DNA from: Patescibacteria group bacterium
GTDB taxonomy: Bacteria > Patescibacteriota > Minisyncoccia > JAHIHE01
Assembly (NCBI GenBank): GCA_018896765.1
Contig: JAHILZ010000054.1
Location: 1-14,479, forward strand
DNA length: 14,479 nt
Direction of reading: 5' to 3'
Shown here: positions 1 to 6,782 of the stretch, in pieces
Numbering within the stretch: position 1 is the stretch's first letter
Layout of the letters: each line of letters opens with the position of its first letter
Made by a program: the position numbers and the translations under genes
Notes under the pieces: model-generated
Database searches by the model: none
What the model was told of the DNA's origin: nothing
The model's input: only the letters and a program-made list of their open reading frames with translations

Positions 1-1068
1 CAGCATCCTCAGATCCGAAGTATTCAGCGAATAAATTTCTGCGCTTTCCATGGAAATTATGCGGTTTTTAACTAAACCTGCCAGAGATTTATTCAGCGAT
101 ATCATCCCGGCATCCGCGCCGGTATCGATAACTAAATCCAGCTGATGAAATTTTCCCTCCCGAATCAAATTCCTAACCGCGGAATTGGCGATTAAAATTT
201 CCAAAGCCGGCACGCGGCCGGAATCAATTCTTGGAATAAGCCTTTGAGAAATAATCCCCAGCAAGCTTCCGGATAATTGCATTTTTATCTGATTTTGCTG
301 TCCGGCGGGAAAACTATCTATAATACGATCTACTGTTTGCGAAGCATTATTGGTATGAAGAGTCGCGAATACCAAATGGCCTGTTTCGGCGGCGGTAATT
401 GCCGTGGCCATAGTTTCAACGTCGCGCATTTCACCCACCATAATAATATCAGGATCTTCTCTGAAAGTCGCCCTTAAGGCGGAACTAAAAGATATCGCGT
501 CGTGATAAACTTCGCGCTGATTAATAATACAGCGATCCGGCTTAAACAGATACTCAATTGGATCTTCGATGGTTATAATATGGCTATTGCGGTTTTGATT
601 GATATAATCAATAAGCGCGGCCATAGTGGTTGTCTTGCCATGCCCCGACGGGCCAACAATCAAAACAAACCCTTGAGAAGGCCTTGTTAGATCCAAAAGC
701 ATCGAGGGCAATTCTAATTCTTCGAGCGTCCTGATTCTCGCGGGAATTAACCTTAGGGCGGCGGCCAAATATCCTTTTTCGAAAAACACATTGATTCTAA
801 ATCTCGCTTTATCATCAAAATTATAAGAAAAATCGACTTCTTTTTCCCTTTCAAGAATCTCTTTTTGTTTTTCAGTAATCATGCTGTAAACCAAATCCTT
901 GATGCTGGAAGGATTCAAAATTTTTCCCGGCATATACGGCACCAGATCGCCGTCTATTCTCAATGTCGGATAGCGGCCTACCGCCAAATGCAAATCGCTG
1001 GCGCCCTGCTCCGAAACAGCCGATAATAAATTTTTTAGATTAATAGTTGAAAAACTTGATAAAACCAC
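1..1068 (-). CDS. pilT: PilT-type twitching motility retraction ATPase (3' end cut by window edge)
   Basis: PilT is the hexameric cytoplasmic ATPase that depolymerises the type IV pilus to drive retraction. I translated this minus frame by hand: 356 codons, open to base 1, so only the last residues are missing. Visible features are a PilT-like N-terminus (GASDLHLAVGR), a Walker A box GPSGHGKT at about residues 139-146 (a variant of the usual GPTGSGKS that still fits the P-loop pattern), an acidic box IEDPIEY near 165-171, REDPDIIMVGEMRD near 203-216, and the His box TGHLVFATLHTN ending near 239. No ATG lies in frame near the N-terminus. The best start is GTG at 1068, after an in-frame TAA 27 bases upstream. 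That GTG lies in the stem of a small hairpin. The gene is last in the pil cluster, after pilB, separated by a 104-base gap that holds a heptamer inverted array. Family assignment is firm; the exact start is not. Confidence 0.93.
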   Translation of the reverse strand, partial: MVLSSFSTINLKNLLSAVSEQGASDLHLAVGRYPTLRIDGDLVPYMPGKILNPSSIKDLVYSMITEKQKEILEREKEVDFSYNFDDKARFRINVFFEKGYLAAALRLIPARIRTLEELELPSMLLDLTRPSQGFVLIVGPSGHGKTTTMAALIDYINQNRNSHIITIEDPIEYLFKPDRCIINQREVYHDAISFSSALRATFREDPDIIMVGEMRDVETMATAITAAETGHLVFATLHTNNASQTVDRIIDSFPAGQQNQIKMQLSGSLLGIISQRLIPRIDSGRVPALEILIANSAVRNLIREGKFHQLDLVIDTGADAGMISLNKSLAGLVKNRIISMESAEIYSLNTSDLRML

Positions 1069-1077
1069 GAAAGTGGT
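1064..1077 (-). promoter_or_regulatory. Small hairpin over the pilT start codon
   Basis: ACCAC, a 4-base loop and GTGGT form a perfect 5-bp stem. On the minus strand the 3' arm contains the proposed GTG start of pilT, so folding would hide the start codon. No Shine-Dalgarno sequence is seen upstream. On the plus strand the loop reads GAAA, a GNRA tetraloop. The pairing is seen directly; a regulatory role is inference. Confidence 0.35.
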
Positions 1078-1162
1078 ATTAAGTATTATGTATTAAGTAT
1101 TATGTATGAAATTTTAAATTTTCCAAATTCATACTTGATACTTGATACTTGATACTTGATAC
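1076..1162. repeat. Inverted heptamer array between pilB and pilT
   Basis: The left arm (1076-1110) is five 7-base units: GTATTAA and GTATTAT alternating, then GTATGAA. The right arm (1128-1162) is TTCATAC followed by four TTGATAC units. The arms are reverse complements over 35 bases: 29 positions pair exactly, and four of the other six are T against G on the plus strand. The spacer is 17 AT-rich bases. One further partial TTGATA unit runs to about 1168, next to the pilB stop at 1173. The element resembles a BIME- or REP-like structure but is built from 7-bp units. Confidence 0.85.
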
Positions 1163-1172
1163 TTGATAAAAA

Positions 1173-2927
1173 TTATTCTTCCTCTCCCTTTGATACTTCC
1201 AAAACTTCTTCCACCAGCACATCGCCTCGGACGGCCTTAATAATTCCCGCTTGGCGGATAGTAATCATATCCTGGCGCAACGACTCTTTCAGAATAGCGT
1301 CTTGCGAAGCGCCATCCGTGATTATTTTCGCCAAATCCTTTGTTACTTCCAATATTTCATAAAGGCCGATTCTCCCTCTGGTTCCTTTGTTCAGACAGCG
1401 CTTACAGCCAACTCCCCGATAGAGCTTAAGAGGGCGCTTCTCAATAAATTCGCCGATCTCTTTTCTCCGCATAACGCTAATTTGTGAGATTTCTTTTAAA
1501 ATTTTCTTTTCCACTTCCAATGAAGGCGCATATTCTTCCTTGCAATATTTGCAGATTTTTTTCACCAGTCTTTGCGCCACCGCGATATTCAAAGAAGATG
1601 CTATCAAAAACGGCTCAACCCCCATATCTACCAAGCGAGGTATCACGCCAATGGCGCTATTCGTATGAATAGTGGATAAAACCAGATGCCCCGTCAAAGC
1701 GGCGTGAACTACCAGCTCCGCTGTTTCTTTGTCTCTTATCTCGCCAACCGAAATAACATCAGGGTCTTGGCGCAAAATAGAACGAAGCCCTGAAGCAAAA
1801 GTATAGCCGATTTCCGGCCTTATCTGGCTTTGATTAACGCCATTAATATAATACTCAATCGGGTCCTCCAAGGTAATAATATTCGTGCCATCCTGATTTA
1901 AAACCGACAAAAGAGTGTAAATAGTCGTTGATTTCCCGCTTCCGGTCGGCCCGGATACCAAAATAGCGCCAAAAGGCTTTCGAATATTTTCTAAAATCAG
2001 CCGGCGATAATGAACGCCCATACCCATATTTTCCAAATTTTGAATGCCTTGATCTTTGTCCAAAATTCTCAATGCGATTTTTTCCCCTTTGGAAGTTGGA
2101 AGGGTGGAAACGCGAAAATCTATCAGCTTGCCGCCAAGATTAACCTGAAACCTGCCGTCTTGGGGCTTGCGCTGCTCGTCTATTTTTAGATTAGATAATA
2201 TTTTTATGCGAGAAACTATGGAAAGCTGCAGCGACTCGGGAAATTCAGAATTCGTTTGCAACACTCCATCAACTCGATTCCTAATTCTTAATTTTCCTTC
2301 CACCGGCTCAATATGAATATCGCTCGCTCTCGCGTCAACCGCGGAACGCAATATCATATCCACAATTTTGCTTACCGGCGCTTCTTCGATCAAAATTTCT
2401 GAAGTTTTTGCCGCGCTTGATGCCGCTTGCGGTTTTTTAATAGCGCTTTGAATATCTTCGAGCGCTTTTTTTACTTCCGTATTTATAATATGGTACTGCT
2501 TGAAAGCATTCCGAAAACTTGCTTCGGAGCAAATGTAAGTTTCGATTTTTTTCCCCCTCTGCCAAGTAAAAAACCTTAAAGCCTCTTGAGCTCTTTGATC
2601 TTCGAGATCAAACTGAGCAACTTTAATTTTCTCATTATCGGAAAAAAAAGAAACAAACCGGTAATGAGACGCCGCCTCTTCGGGAATTTGATTCAATATC
2701 TCTTGAGGTATATGCTCTTCTCTTAAATCAACATAATCAATATTAAAAAATATCGCCTTAATTTTCGCCAATTCCTCTTCATCAACAATTTTATTTTTTA
2801 TTAATGCTTTTTCCAAGGTTAAATCTTGCTCCAGCGCTATTTTTTTTGCATTATCAATAACTTTCCGAGACGCCGCTTTTTTTTCCAGCAATAATTCAAT
2901 AAATTTTTCATCATTTAAAAGAGACAT
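1173..2927 (-). CDS. pilB: PilB-type type IV pilus assembly ATPase (GspE family)
   Basis: PilB is the cytoplasmic hexameric motor that powers pilin polymerisation at the inner membrane. The 584-aa length is normal for the family. An N-terminal MshEN/GspE_N-like domain spans about residues 1-150, followed by an Ala/Lys-rich linker (about 160-180). The ATPase core then has ASDIHIEP (201-208), Walker A GPTGSGKST (326-334), the Asp box TLEDPIEY (352-359), RQDPDVISVGEIRD (386-399) and the His box LTGHLVLSTIHTN (411-423). Four cysteines, C459/C462 and C508/C511, form the zinc-binding tetracysteine typical of PilB/GspE. The start at 2927 follows pilO by 18 bases, which fits co-transcription and translational coupling. 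No Shine-Dalgarno is visible. All catalytic motifs look intact. Confidence 0.96.
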   Translation of the reverse strand: MSLLNDEKFIELLLEKKAASRKVIDNAKKIALEQDLTLEKALIKNKIVDEEELAKIKAIFFNIDYVDLREEHIPQEILNQIPEEAASHYRFVSFFSDNEKIKVAQFDLEDQRAQEALRFFTWQRGKKIETYICSEASFRNAFKQYHIINTEVKKALEDIQSAIKKPQAASSAAKTSEILIEEAPVSKIVDMILRSAVDARASDIHIEPVEGKLRIRNRVDGVLQTNSEFPESLQLSIVSRIKILSNLKIDEQRKPQDGRFQVNLGGKLIDFRVSTLPTSKGEKIALRILDKDQGIQNLENMGMGVHYRRLILENIRKPFGAILVSGPTGSGKSTTIYTLLSVLNQDGTNIITLEDPIEYYINGVNQSQIRPEIGYTFASGLRSILRQDPDVISVGEIRDKETAELVVHAALTGHLVLSTIHTNSAIGVIPRLVDMGVEPFLIASSLNIAVAQRLVKKICKYCKEEYAPSLEVEKKILKEISQISVMRRKEIGEFIEKRPLKLYRGVGCKRCLNKGTRGRIGLYEILEVTKDLAKIITDGASQDAILKESLRQDMITIRQAGIIKAVRGDVLVEEVLEVSKGEEE

Positions 2928-2945
2928 AATTTATAATTATTAAAA

Positions 2946-3737
2946 CTAAAATATATCCTGATTGCCAATTTCATCTACTCCCGTATTAATATTATAATCC
3001 GGGGATAAAAACAAGCCGCCAAATACTTTTTCATTTATAAAATTTAAATTTTTAGCGGTAAAATTTTTAAATTTTGCGCTGCTTAGCAATTTGGCGATAT
3101 TTTGCTCCTTCAAAGGATTATGCAGATAAGTTTTTAATTCAATATTATAGGAATATGTTTTTCTCTCCCCTTCTATTTCTTTGGAGGAAGAATCGCTCGA
3201 AAAATCAACAAAAACAATATCCATTACTCGCTGGTTTTTTTCAATCGCGGCCAAAAAGTTCTTAAAAGAAAGATAACTGCCGCGCAGAGACATTTTGATA
3301 ATCCTCGAATCAAAATCGTAATTTTTAGGCAATTCGCCTGCCGCGCCTTGCTGTTCGCCCGCAGGATTGCCGCTTTCTTCAAAAACTATTTTTAAAGTGC
3401 TTAAGCCGCTGGCGCTGGCCAAACTATCCAAATTTGACAATAAATTGGCTTTATCCTCATCCGCGGGCAAAACCAAATCAAATTTGTTAATAATTTCTTT
3501 ATTTTTCGCGGTAAAACTAATAAGTTCTTTTAACCTTTTCAATGTATCTTCCGAGTCTTCGGTAATCATTTCTTGGGTTTTGATCTTGTCCCGTAAAATA
3601 CCAATTTCCGGATAAGCATTAATTATTTGCCAAATCAAAACAACCGTTATTATTAAAAAAACAATCGTTGCAATTTGTACGCCTTTTGTTTTCAGCCTGC
3701 TGGAAATATTTATACCCAGCCCGTTAGAAATTCCCAT
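2946..3737 (-). CDS. pilO: PilO-like inner-membrane pilus alignment protein
   Basis: The protein is 263 aa with a short cytoplasmic N-terminus, one membrane segment (about residues 20-40), a coiled-coil-prone stretch (about 45-85) and then an alpha/beta region with LRGSYLSFKNFLAAIE (151-166) and VMDIVFVDF (171-179), the ferredoxin-like pattern of PilO. PilO pairs with PilN in the periplasm or cell envelope and links the PilM ring to the rest of the pilus machine. The C-terminal tail after about residue 210 is not recognisable as standard PilO and may play the part of a PilP-like tail; that is a guess. The call rests on topology, the fold-like pattern and position between pilN and pilB. The start at 3737 is the first ATG. 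Its first codons pair perfectly with a segment about 55 bases upstream. Confidence 0.8.
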   Translation of the reverse strand: MGISNGLGINISSRLKTKGVQIATIVFLIITVVLIWQIINAYPEIGILRDKIKTQEMITEDSEDTLKRLKELISFTAKNKEIINKFDLVLPADEDKANLLSNLDSLASASGLSTLKIVFEESGNPAGEQQGAAGELPKNYDFDSRIIKMSLRGSYLSFKNFLAAIEKNQRVMDIVFVDFSSDSSSKEIEGERKTYSYNIELKTYLHNPLKEQNIAKLLSSAKFKNFTAKNLNFINEKVFGGLFLSPDYNINTGVDEIGNQDIF

Positions 3738-3797
3738 ATTAATAAATTTATTTGCTTATTAAACCGCATTAAAAAATAATTACATATTTCTAACGGG
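3720..3797 (-). promoter_or_regulatory. 12-bp perfect inverted repeat spanning the pilO start
   Basis: CCCGTTAGAAAT at 3720-3731 (codons 3-6 of pilO, read on the opposite strand) is the exact reverse complement of ATTTCTAACGGG at 3786-3797 in the pilN-pilO gap. In the minus-strand transcript the two would form a 12-bp stem with a 54-base loop that contains the pilO ATG (3737-3735). The rest of this 103-base gap is AT-rich and shows no heptamer array. A role in translation of pilO is inference. Confidence 0.4.
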
Positions 3798-3840
3798 TTT
3801 CATATTCGCAGTTTTATTTATTACTTTGAAATTGCGCGCC

Positions 3841-4638
3841 TTATGGCGCCGCGACATTGACTGTTCTGGTTAGCGTCTCGGAATTTCCCGAAGCATTAGC
3901 GGCATTATAAGTCAAAGTATAAGTTCCGACAACGCTCGTATCTACCGAACCGGCTGTCGTTACAGCCACGGGTCCGTCAACCCCGTCAACCGCAACCGCT
4001 CCGGCATCAGAATAATTTGATCCGGCGGTTATTTCAACCAAGCTAGGGCCGTTCAATGCGATAATCGGACGAACGGTTATTAATTTTAAATCTAAGCTTA
4101 AAACAACCGAAAATAAGACCTTCGCATTTTTCCCAACCGCGGCTTCTTTAAAAATAATTTCTTTTATCTCCTTAGATTTTTTAAAAATTATCAGTTGCTT
4201 CGCTAGCGCGCTATAACTATCCGCCTCGCCCGAAATTGACACAATAACCGTATTATCATTGCTAATTTTCTCAGAAAATTTACTGTATGAAACGCTTTTA
4301 ATGGTTAATTTCTCTAATAATTCAAAAAATTTTGACCCATAAAAATGAGCCGACAATATTGATTTGACGCTTTTCCCTTTTACAATGGCATTAGCTACCG
4401 CCGAAAGCTCCTCTGCCGTCGCGCTTTTGGAAATCTCTTCCTGGATATCCGCGCTTTTTTTCTCGATAATGCCTAGCTGTTTTTTTAGAAAAAAAGCGTT
4501 GTAGGAATAAATGCCAAGATAAGCCAAAGAGCTAATGGCAAAAAAAACAAAAACAATTAAAGAATAAAAAGGCATCCGCGGTTTTCCGCCGGCAGCGCCA
4601 CTCTCTTTCTGAGGCATTAAATTTATTTTTATAGCCAT
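3841..4638 (-). CDS. pilN: PilN-like pilus assembly protein with C-terminal DUF5011/HYR-type Ig-like domain
   Basis: The 265-aa protein begins MAIKINLMP, matching the INLLP-type N-terminal motif by which PilN docks onto PilM. A single membrane segment (about residues 24-46) and a coiled-coil-prone region (50-75) follow, then a ferredoxin-like periplasmic part (about 95-187). From about residue 190 the character changes: PIIALNGPSLVEITAGSNY, then DAGAVAVDGVDG, and VVGTYTLTYNAANASGNSET is the pattern of a DUF5011/HYR-like bacterial Ig domain, running to the last residues. These domains are normally found on cell-surface proteins. The first 190 residues are a complete PilN by length, so the Ig-like part is an addition. 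It is much richer in G+C than the PilN part. The gene lies between pilM and pilO as expected. The upstream gap holds a heptamer array. Confidence 0.85.
   Translation of the reverse strand: MAIKINLMPQKESGAAGGKPRMPFYSLIVFVFFAISSLAYLGIYSYNAFFLKKQLGIIEKKSADIQEEISKSATAEELSAVANAIVKGKSVKSILSAHFYGSKFFELLEKLTIKSVSYSKFSEKISNDNTVIVSISGEADSYSALAKQLIIFKKSKEIKEIIFKEAAVGKNAKVLFSVVLSLDLKLITVRPIIALNGPSLVEITAGSNYSDAGAVAVDGVDGPVAVTTAGSVDTSVVGTYTLTYNAANASGNSETLTRTVNVAAP
3844..4071 (-). other. Region of pilN encoding the appended Ig-like domain
   Basis: This segment codes for residues 190-265 of the PilN fusion. A hand count gives 34 G+C of 60 for bases 3961-4020, against 13 of 60 for 4141-4200 in the PilN part of the same gene. 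The composition shift coincides with the domain boundary, which suggests recent joining of a foreign or recombining surface-protein domain. Confidence 0.65.
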
Positions 4639-4644
4639 AAATCT

Positions 4645-4730
4645 GTATTATGTATTAAGTATTATGTATTAAGTATGAATTCAAAATTAAATTAAATTAT
4701 ACTTGATACCTGATACCTGATACTTAATAC
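4645..4730. repeat. Inverted heptamer array between pilM and pilN
   Basis: The left arm (4645-4679) is five 7-base units: GTATTAT and GTATTAA alternating, then GTATGAA. The right arm (4696-4730) is ATTATAC, TTGATAC, CTGATAC, CTGATAC, TTAATAC. The arms are imperfect reverse complements with a 16-base AT spacer. The left arm has the same unit family, arm length and final GTATGAA unit as the element at 1076-1162, so the two are copies of one element. Bases 4731-4803 show nothing further that I can recognise. Confidence 0.82.
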
Positions 4731-4803
4731 CAAAATATTTTTATCTAAATTAACTCAAACGATTGGATAACTTTTTAGAAAATAAAATTTCGAATTTTTA
4801 CAT

Positions 4804-5892
4804 TTACAGTTCTCTCATTGCCAGTCCGACCGCGATAGAAAAAGAAGGCGCTAGCTCTTTTAATGCTTGCTCAAGACTTGGCGGATAGTAATAAATACGG
4901 CCCCATGGATCGCCTATGCTTACGGGCAAATGCAAATTCCCCGAAAAATACTCGACTAACCCCGGCAAACGCGCGGAACCGCCGCACAAAATGACTCTTT
5001 CGACTTTTTTATTGCTTTTATAAAAATACAAGCTGTTTACCCTTGATATCTCGCTGGCAATACGGCCAACCACCGGTAAAATTACCTGATTGACGGAGTT
5101 ATCGCCTTCGCCTCTCACCGCTATCCCTCTTTCTCTTTTCAAAATTTCCGCCCGCTTAAAATTAATATTCAAAGCATGAACAAGAGCTCGCGTGATTTCA
5201 TTTCCGCTGGTATCTAATCCCTTATTAAGCATAACATAACCATTATCCACCACTAAAATATTAGTTATTTTTGAGCCGATATCTACAATAATGGTCGGGG
5301 TTAAATCATCCCCGACAAGCGAACGAGACAATGCAAACGATTCAAGCTCAATCGCTTTTAAATTTAGATTAGCTGCTTGAGCAATTTCCGCGTATTTATT
5401 CGCGACTTCTTTGGGAATAGCCACAAGAAGAACTTCAATTTTTCTAATCGGTTCTTCGCCCTCGACATCAACCCTATTTTTCTTGCCGATAATATTCCAT
5501 CCCAAGACCACTTCGCTCACGGGAACAGGAATATATTGCCGCGCTTCATACGGAATAGATGCTTCTATTTCCGTATAAGGCATATCGGGTAATTCCATTA
5601 CCACGGAAAAAGTGGAAAATACGGGAACCGACAAAATAACGTCTTTCGAAGTAACTCTTGATTTTTCAACCAACTCTTTAAGCAAATCTACCACCTGGCC
5701 GCCCAAAAGATGTATAGAGCTCGTCTGAAGCGTACTTTGCAGCAACTCTACTTTTCCATATGTTTCAAGCAAGCCATACGCTTCAAGCTTTACGCGATTT
5801 TCTTCCATTCCAAGCTGTACTATCTTAACACTGGAAGTGCCTATGTCTATACCCGTAAAACTTTTATGTTTTGTTTTTAAAAAATCGAACAT
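4804..5892 (-). CDS. pilM: PilM, actin-like type IV pilus assembly ATPase
   Basis: PilM is a cytoplasmic FtsA/actin-fold protein that binds ATP and the INLxP peptide of PilN, forming the inner ring under the pilus platform. From the ATG at 5892 the protein is 362 aa and begins MFDFLKTKHKSFTGIDIGTS, the usual PilM N-terminus, with the phosphate-1 loop GIDIGTSSVKIVQL. Phosphate-2 is TIIVDIGSKITNILVVDNG (starting at about residue 200) and the adenosine motif is VILCGGSARLPGL (about 300-312). A longer reading from ATG 5913 adds MISDFIS, but those codons run towards the upstream heptamer element and are not family-like, so I prefer 5892. The gene follows hsp20 and starts the pilM-N-O-B-T order. 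Confidence 0.95.
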   Translation of the reverse strand: MFDFLKTKHKSFTGIDIGTSSVKIVQLGMEENRVKLEAYGLLETYGKVELLQSTLQTSSIHLLGGQVVDLLKELVEKSRVTSKDVILSVPVFSTFSVVMELPDMPYTEIEASIPYEARQYIPVPVSEVVLGWNIIGKKNRVDVEGEEPIRKIEVLLVAIPKEVANKYAEIAQAANLNLKAIELESFALSRSLVGDDLTPTIIVDIGSKITNILVVDNGYVMLNKGLDTSGNEITRALVHALNINFKRAEILKRERGIAVRGEGDNSVNQVILPVVGRIASEISRVNSLYFYKSNKKVERVILCGGSARLPGLVEYFSGNLHLPVSIGDPWGRIYYYPPSLEQALKELAPSFSIAVGLAMREL

Positions 5893-5911
5893 GGAAATAA
5901 AATCACTAATC

Positions 5912-5997
5912 AATCTCTAATTCTATCTCGAATAATCGCTAATTAAAGTGTTTGTATTCGTGATGATTAGCGATAAAATTCGTGTATGATTAGAGAT
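5912..5997. repeat. Inverted repeat element between hsp20 and pilM
   Basis: The left arm (5912-5943) and right arm (5966-5997) are imperfect reverse complements sharing ATTAGCGAT, ATTCG and ATTAGAGAT blocks in the same order, with a 22-base spacer. The arms contain diverged ATTAGNG-like units with a less regular 7-base rhythm. It belongs to the same class as the other intergenic elements but is more decayed. It fills nearly the whole gap between the two genes. Confidence 0.65.
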
Positions 5998-6003
5998 ATG
6001 CCT

Positions 6004-6462
6004 TTATACTTCTTCAATTATTATTTTTCTTGTCTTGCTTCCAACCAATTTCGGCAAGGTTATTTTTAGCACTCCTTTTTTTATGCCCGCCTTTATAGAA
6101 TCGACATCCACTTCGCACGGCAAAATAATTGAACGAGAAAAAGGACCCCAAAAACACTCGGACACAAAATAATTAATGTTTTCAGCCGCGTCTATGCTTT
6201 TTTCCCTTATGCCTTTTATAGTAAGAACATTATTCGATACCGATACATTAATATTATCGGGATTGACTCCGCCAATAATTGATTCCACGACAATCGAGGA
6301 ATTCGTTTCGTAAACATCAACCGCCAATTGCCCTTCTTGAACTTCTTTAGATTCTTCCGCGGCCATAAGAGAGGAATTATTTTCATCCGCGTCCTCTACT
6401 TTTAAAAATGTTTTCTTGCCGCCGGAAATTTTTTCAAAAAAAGATTGTTTTTCTTTCATCAT
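6004..6462 (-). CDS. hsp20: Hsp20 / alpha-crystallin family small heat-shock protein
   Basis: Small heat-shock proteins are ATP-independent holdases that bind unfolding proteins in the cytoplasm. The 152-aa protein has a short charged N-terminal region (1-43) and an alpha-crystallin domain (about 45-150), including LAVDVYETNSSIVVESIIGG, FSRSIILPCEVDVDSIKAG and the family signature GVLKITLPK (130-138). It ends with a KIIIEEV tail whose I-x-I is the usual oligomer contact. Two ATGs lie in tandem (6462 and 6459). AGGA occurs upstream but at a long distance (about 12 bases). A good sigma70-like promoter lies about 150 bases upstream. Being the first gene before pilM, it could share a transcript with the pilus genes; this is inference from orientation and the 111-base gap to the pilM start. 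Confidence 0.93.
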   Translation of the reverse strand: MMKEKQSFFEKISGGKKTFLKVEDADENNSSLMAAEESKEVQEGQLAVDVYETNSSIVVESIIGGVNPDNINVSVSNNVLTIKGIREKSIDAAENINYFVSECFWGPFSRSIILPCEVDVDSIKAGIKKGVLKITLPKLVGSKTRKIIIEEV

Positions 6463-6479
6463 AATTTTTTCAAATCCTA

Positions 6480-6495
6480 TCCCGAGTACTCGGGA
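6480..6495 (-). promoter_or_regulatory. Perfect 16-base palindrome in the hsp20 leader
   Basis: TCCCGAGTACTCGGGA is fully self-complementary and lies 18 bases before the hsp20 ATG, immediately upstream of the AGGA that could act as ribosome binding site. In RNA it can fold into a 6-bp stem with a GUAC loop. It is the most GC-rich stretch in the gap. It could be a repressor site or an RNA hairpin beside the ribosome binding site. Confidence 0.45.
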
Positions 6496-6573
6496 CTAAA
6501 CAAAATCTAAATTCTAATTTTCCAAATTCCAAACAGTTTTGGATTTGTGATTTTGAATTTGTGATTTGTTTAG
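6496..6573. repeat. Inverted heptamer-like array in the hsp20 leader
   Basis: The left arm (6496-6534) begins CTAAAC and runs through diverged 7-base units (CTAAATT, TCCAAAT, TCCAAAC). The right arm (6537-6573) is TTTTG then GATTTGT, GATTTTG, AATTTGT, GATTTGT and ends GTTTAG. The arms are imperfect inverted copies around a 2-base centre. The element lies downstream of the proposed promoter, so it would be transcribed as a long AT-rich hairpin in the hsp20 5' leader. Confidence 0.65.
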
Positions 6574-6610
6574 GGTTTAGGATTTCGTACTTAGAATTTA
6601 TTATGCTCAT

Positions 6611-6639
6611 ATTATACCTTTTTCTTGTTTTTAAGGCAA
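6611..6639 (-). promoter_or_regulatory. Sigma70-like promoter for hsp20 (and perhaps the pil genes)
   Basis: On the minus strand, TTGCCT (6639-6634) and a perfect TATAAT (6616-6611) are separated by 17 bases. The start point would fall near 6604, giving a leader of about 140 bases that includes the heptamer hairpin and the GC palindrome before hsp20. The -35 box matches only partly. No sigma32-type sequence was recognised. Confidence 0.55.
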
Positions 6640-6644
6640 ATGCG

Positions 6645-6780
6645 AATTTGATATTAGATATTAGATATTAGATATTAGATATTAGATATTAGATATTAGA
6701 TATTAGATATTAGATATTAGATATTAGATATTAGATATTAGATATTAGAAAATTTTAATATCTGATATCCAGTATCAAAT
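6645..6780. repeat. Expanded heptamer array with short inverted partner, after valS
   Basis: Fourteen perfect consecutive copies of GATATTA occupy 6650-6747. They are preceded by ATTT and followed by a short AT spacer and an inverted partner (6757-6780, ending GTATCAAAT) that matches only about three units, with substitutions. The outer ends pair: ATTTGATA at the left against TATCAAAT at the right. One arm has therefore expanded while the other has kept its length. The partner ends 2 bases before the valS stop codon, so transcripts leaving valS read through the element. No classic GC stem plus T-run terminator is present. Confidence 0.9.
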
Positions 6781-6782
6781 GC

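Noticed and set aside
277..690. Plus-strand open frames near the left edge
   Set aside because: The region is coding on the minus strand for PilT with all motifs; the plus frames are shadows.
5893..5913. Upstream ATG for pilM (MISDFIS extension)
   Set aside because: PilM proteins start at MFDF-type sequence; the extension runs towards the repeat element and lacks family similarity.
6650..6747. CRISPR array
   Set aside because: Units are 7 bases, contiguous and without spacers, and no cas genes are present. It is a simple tandem array.
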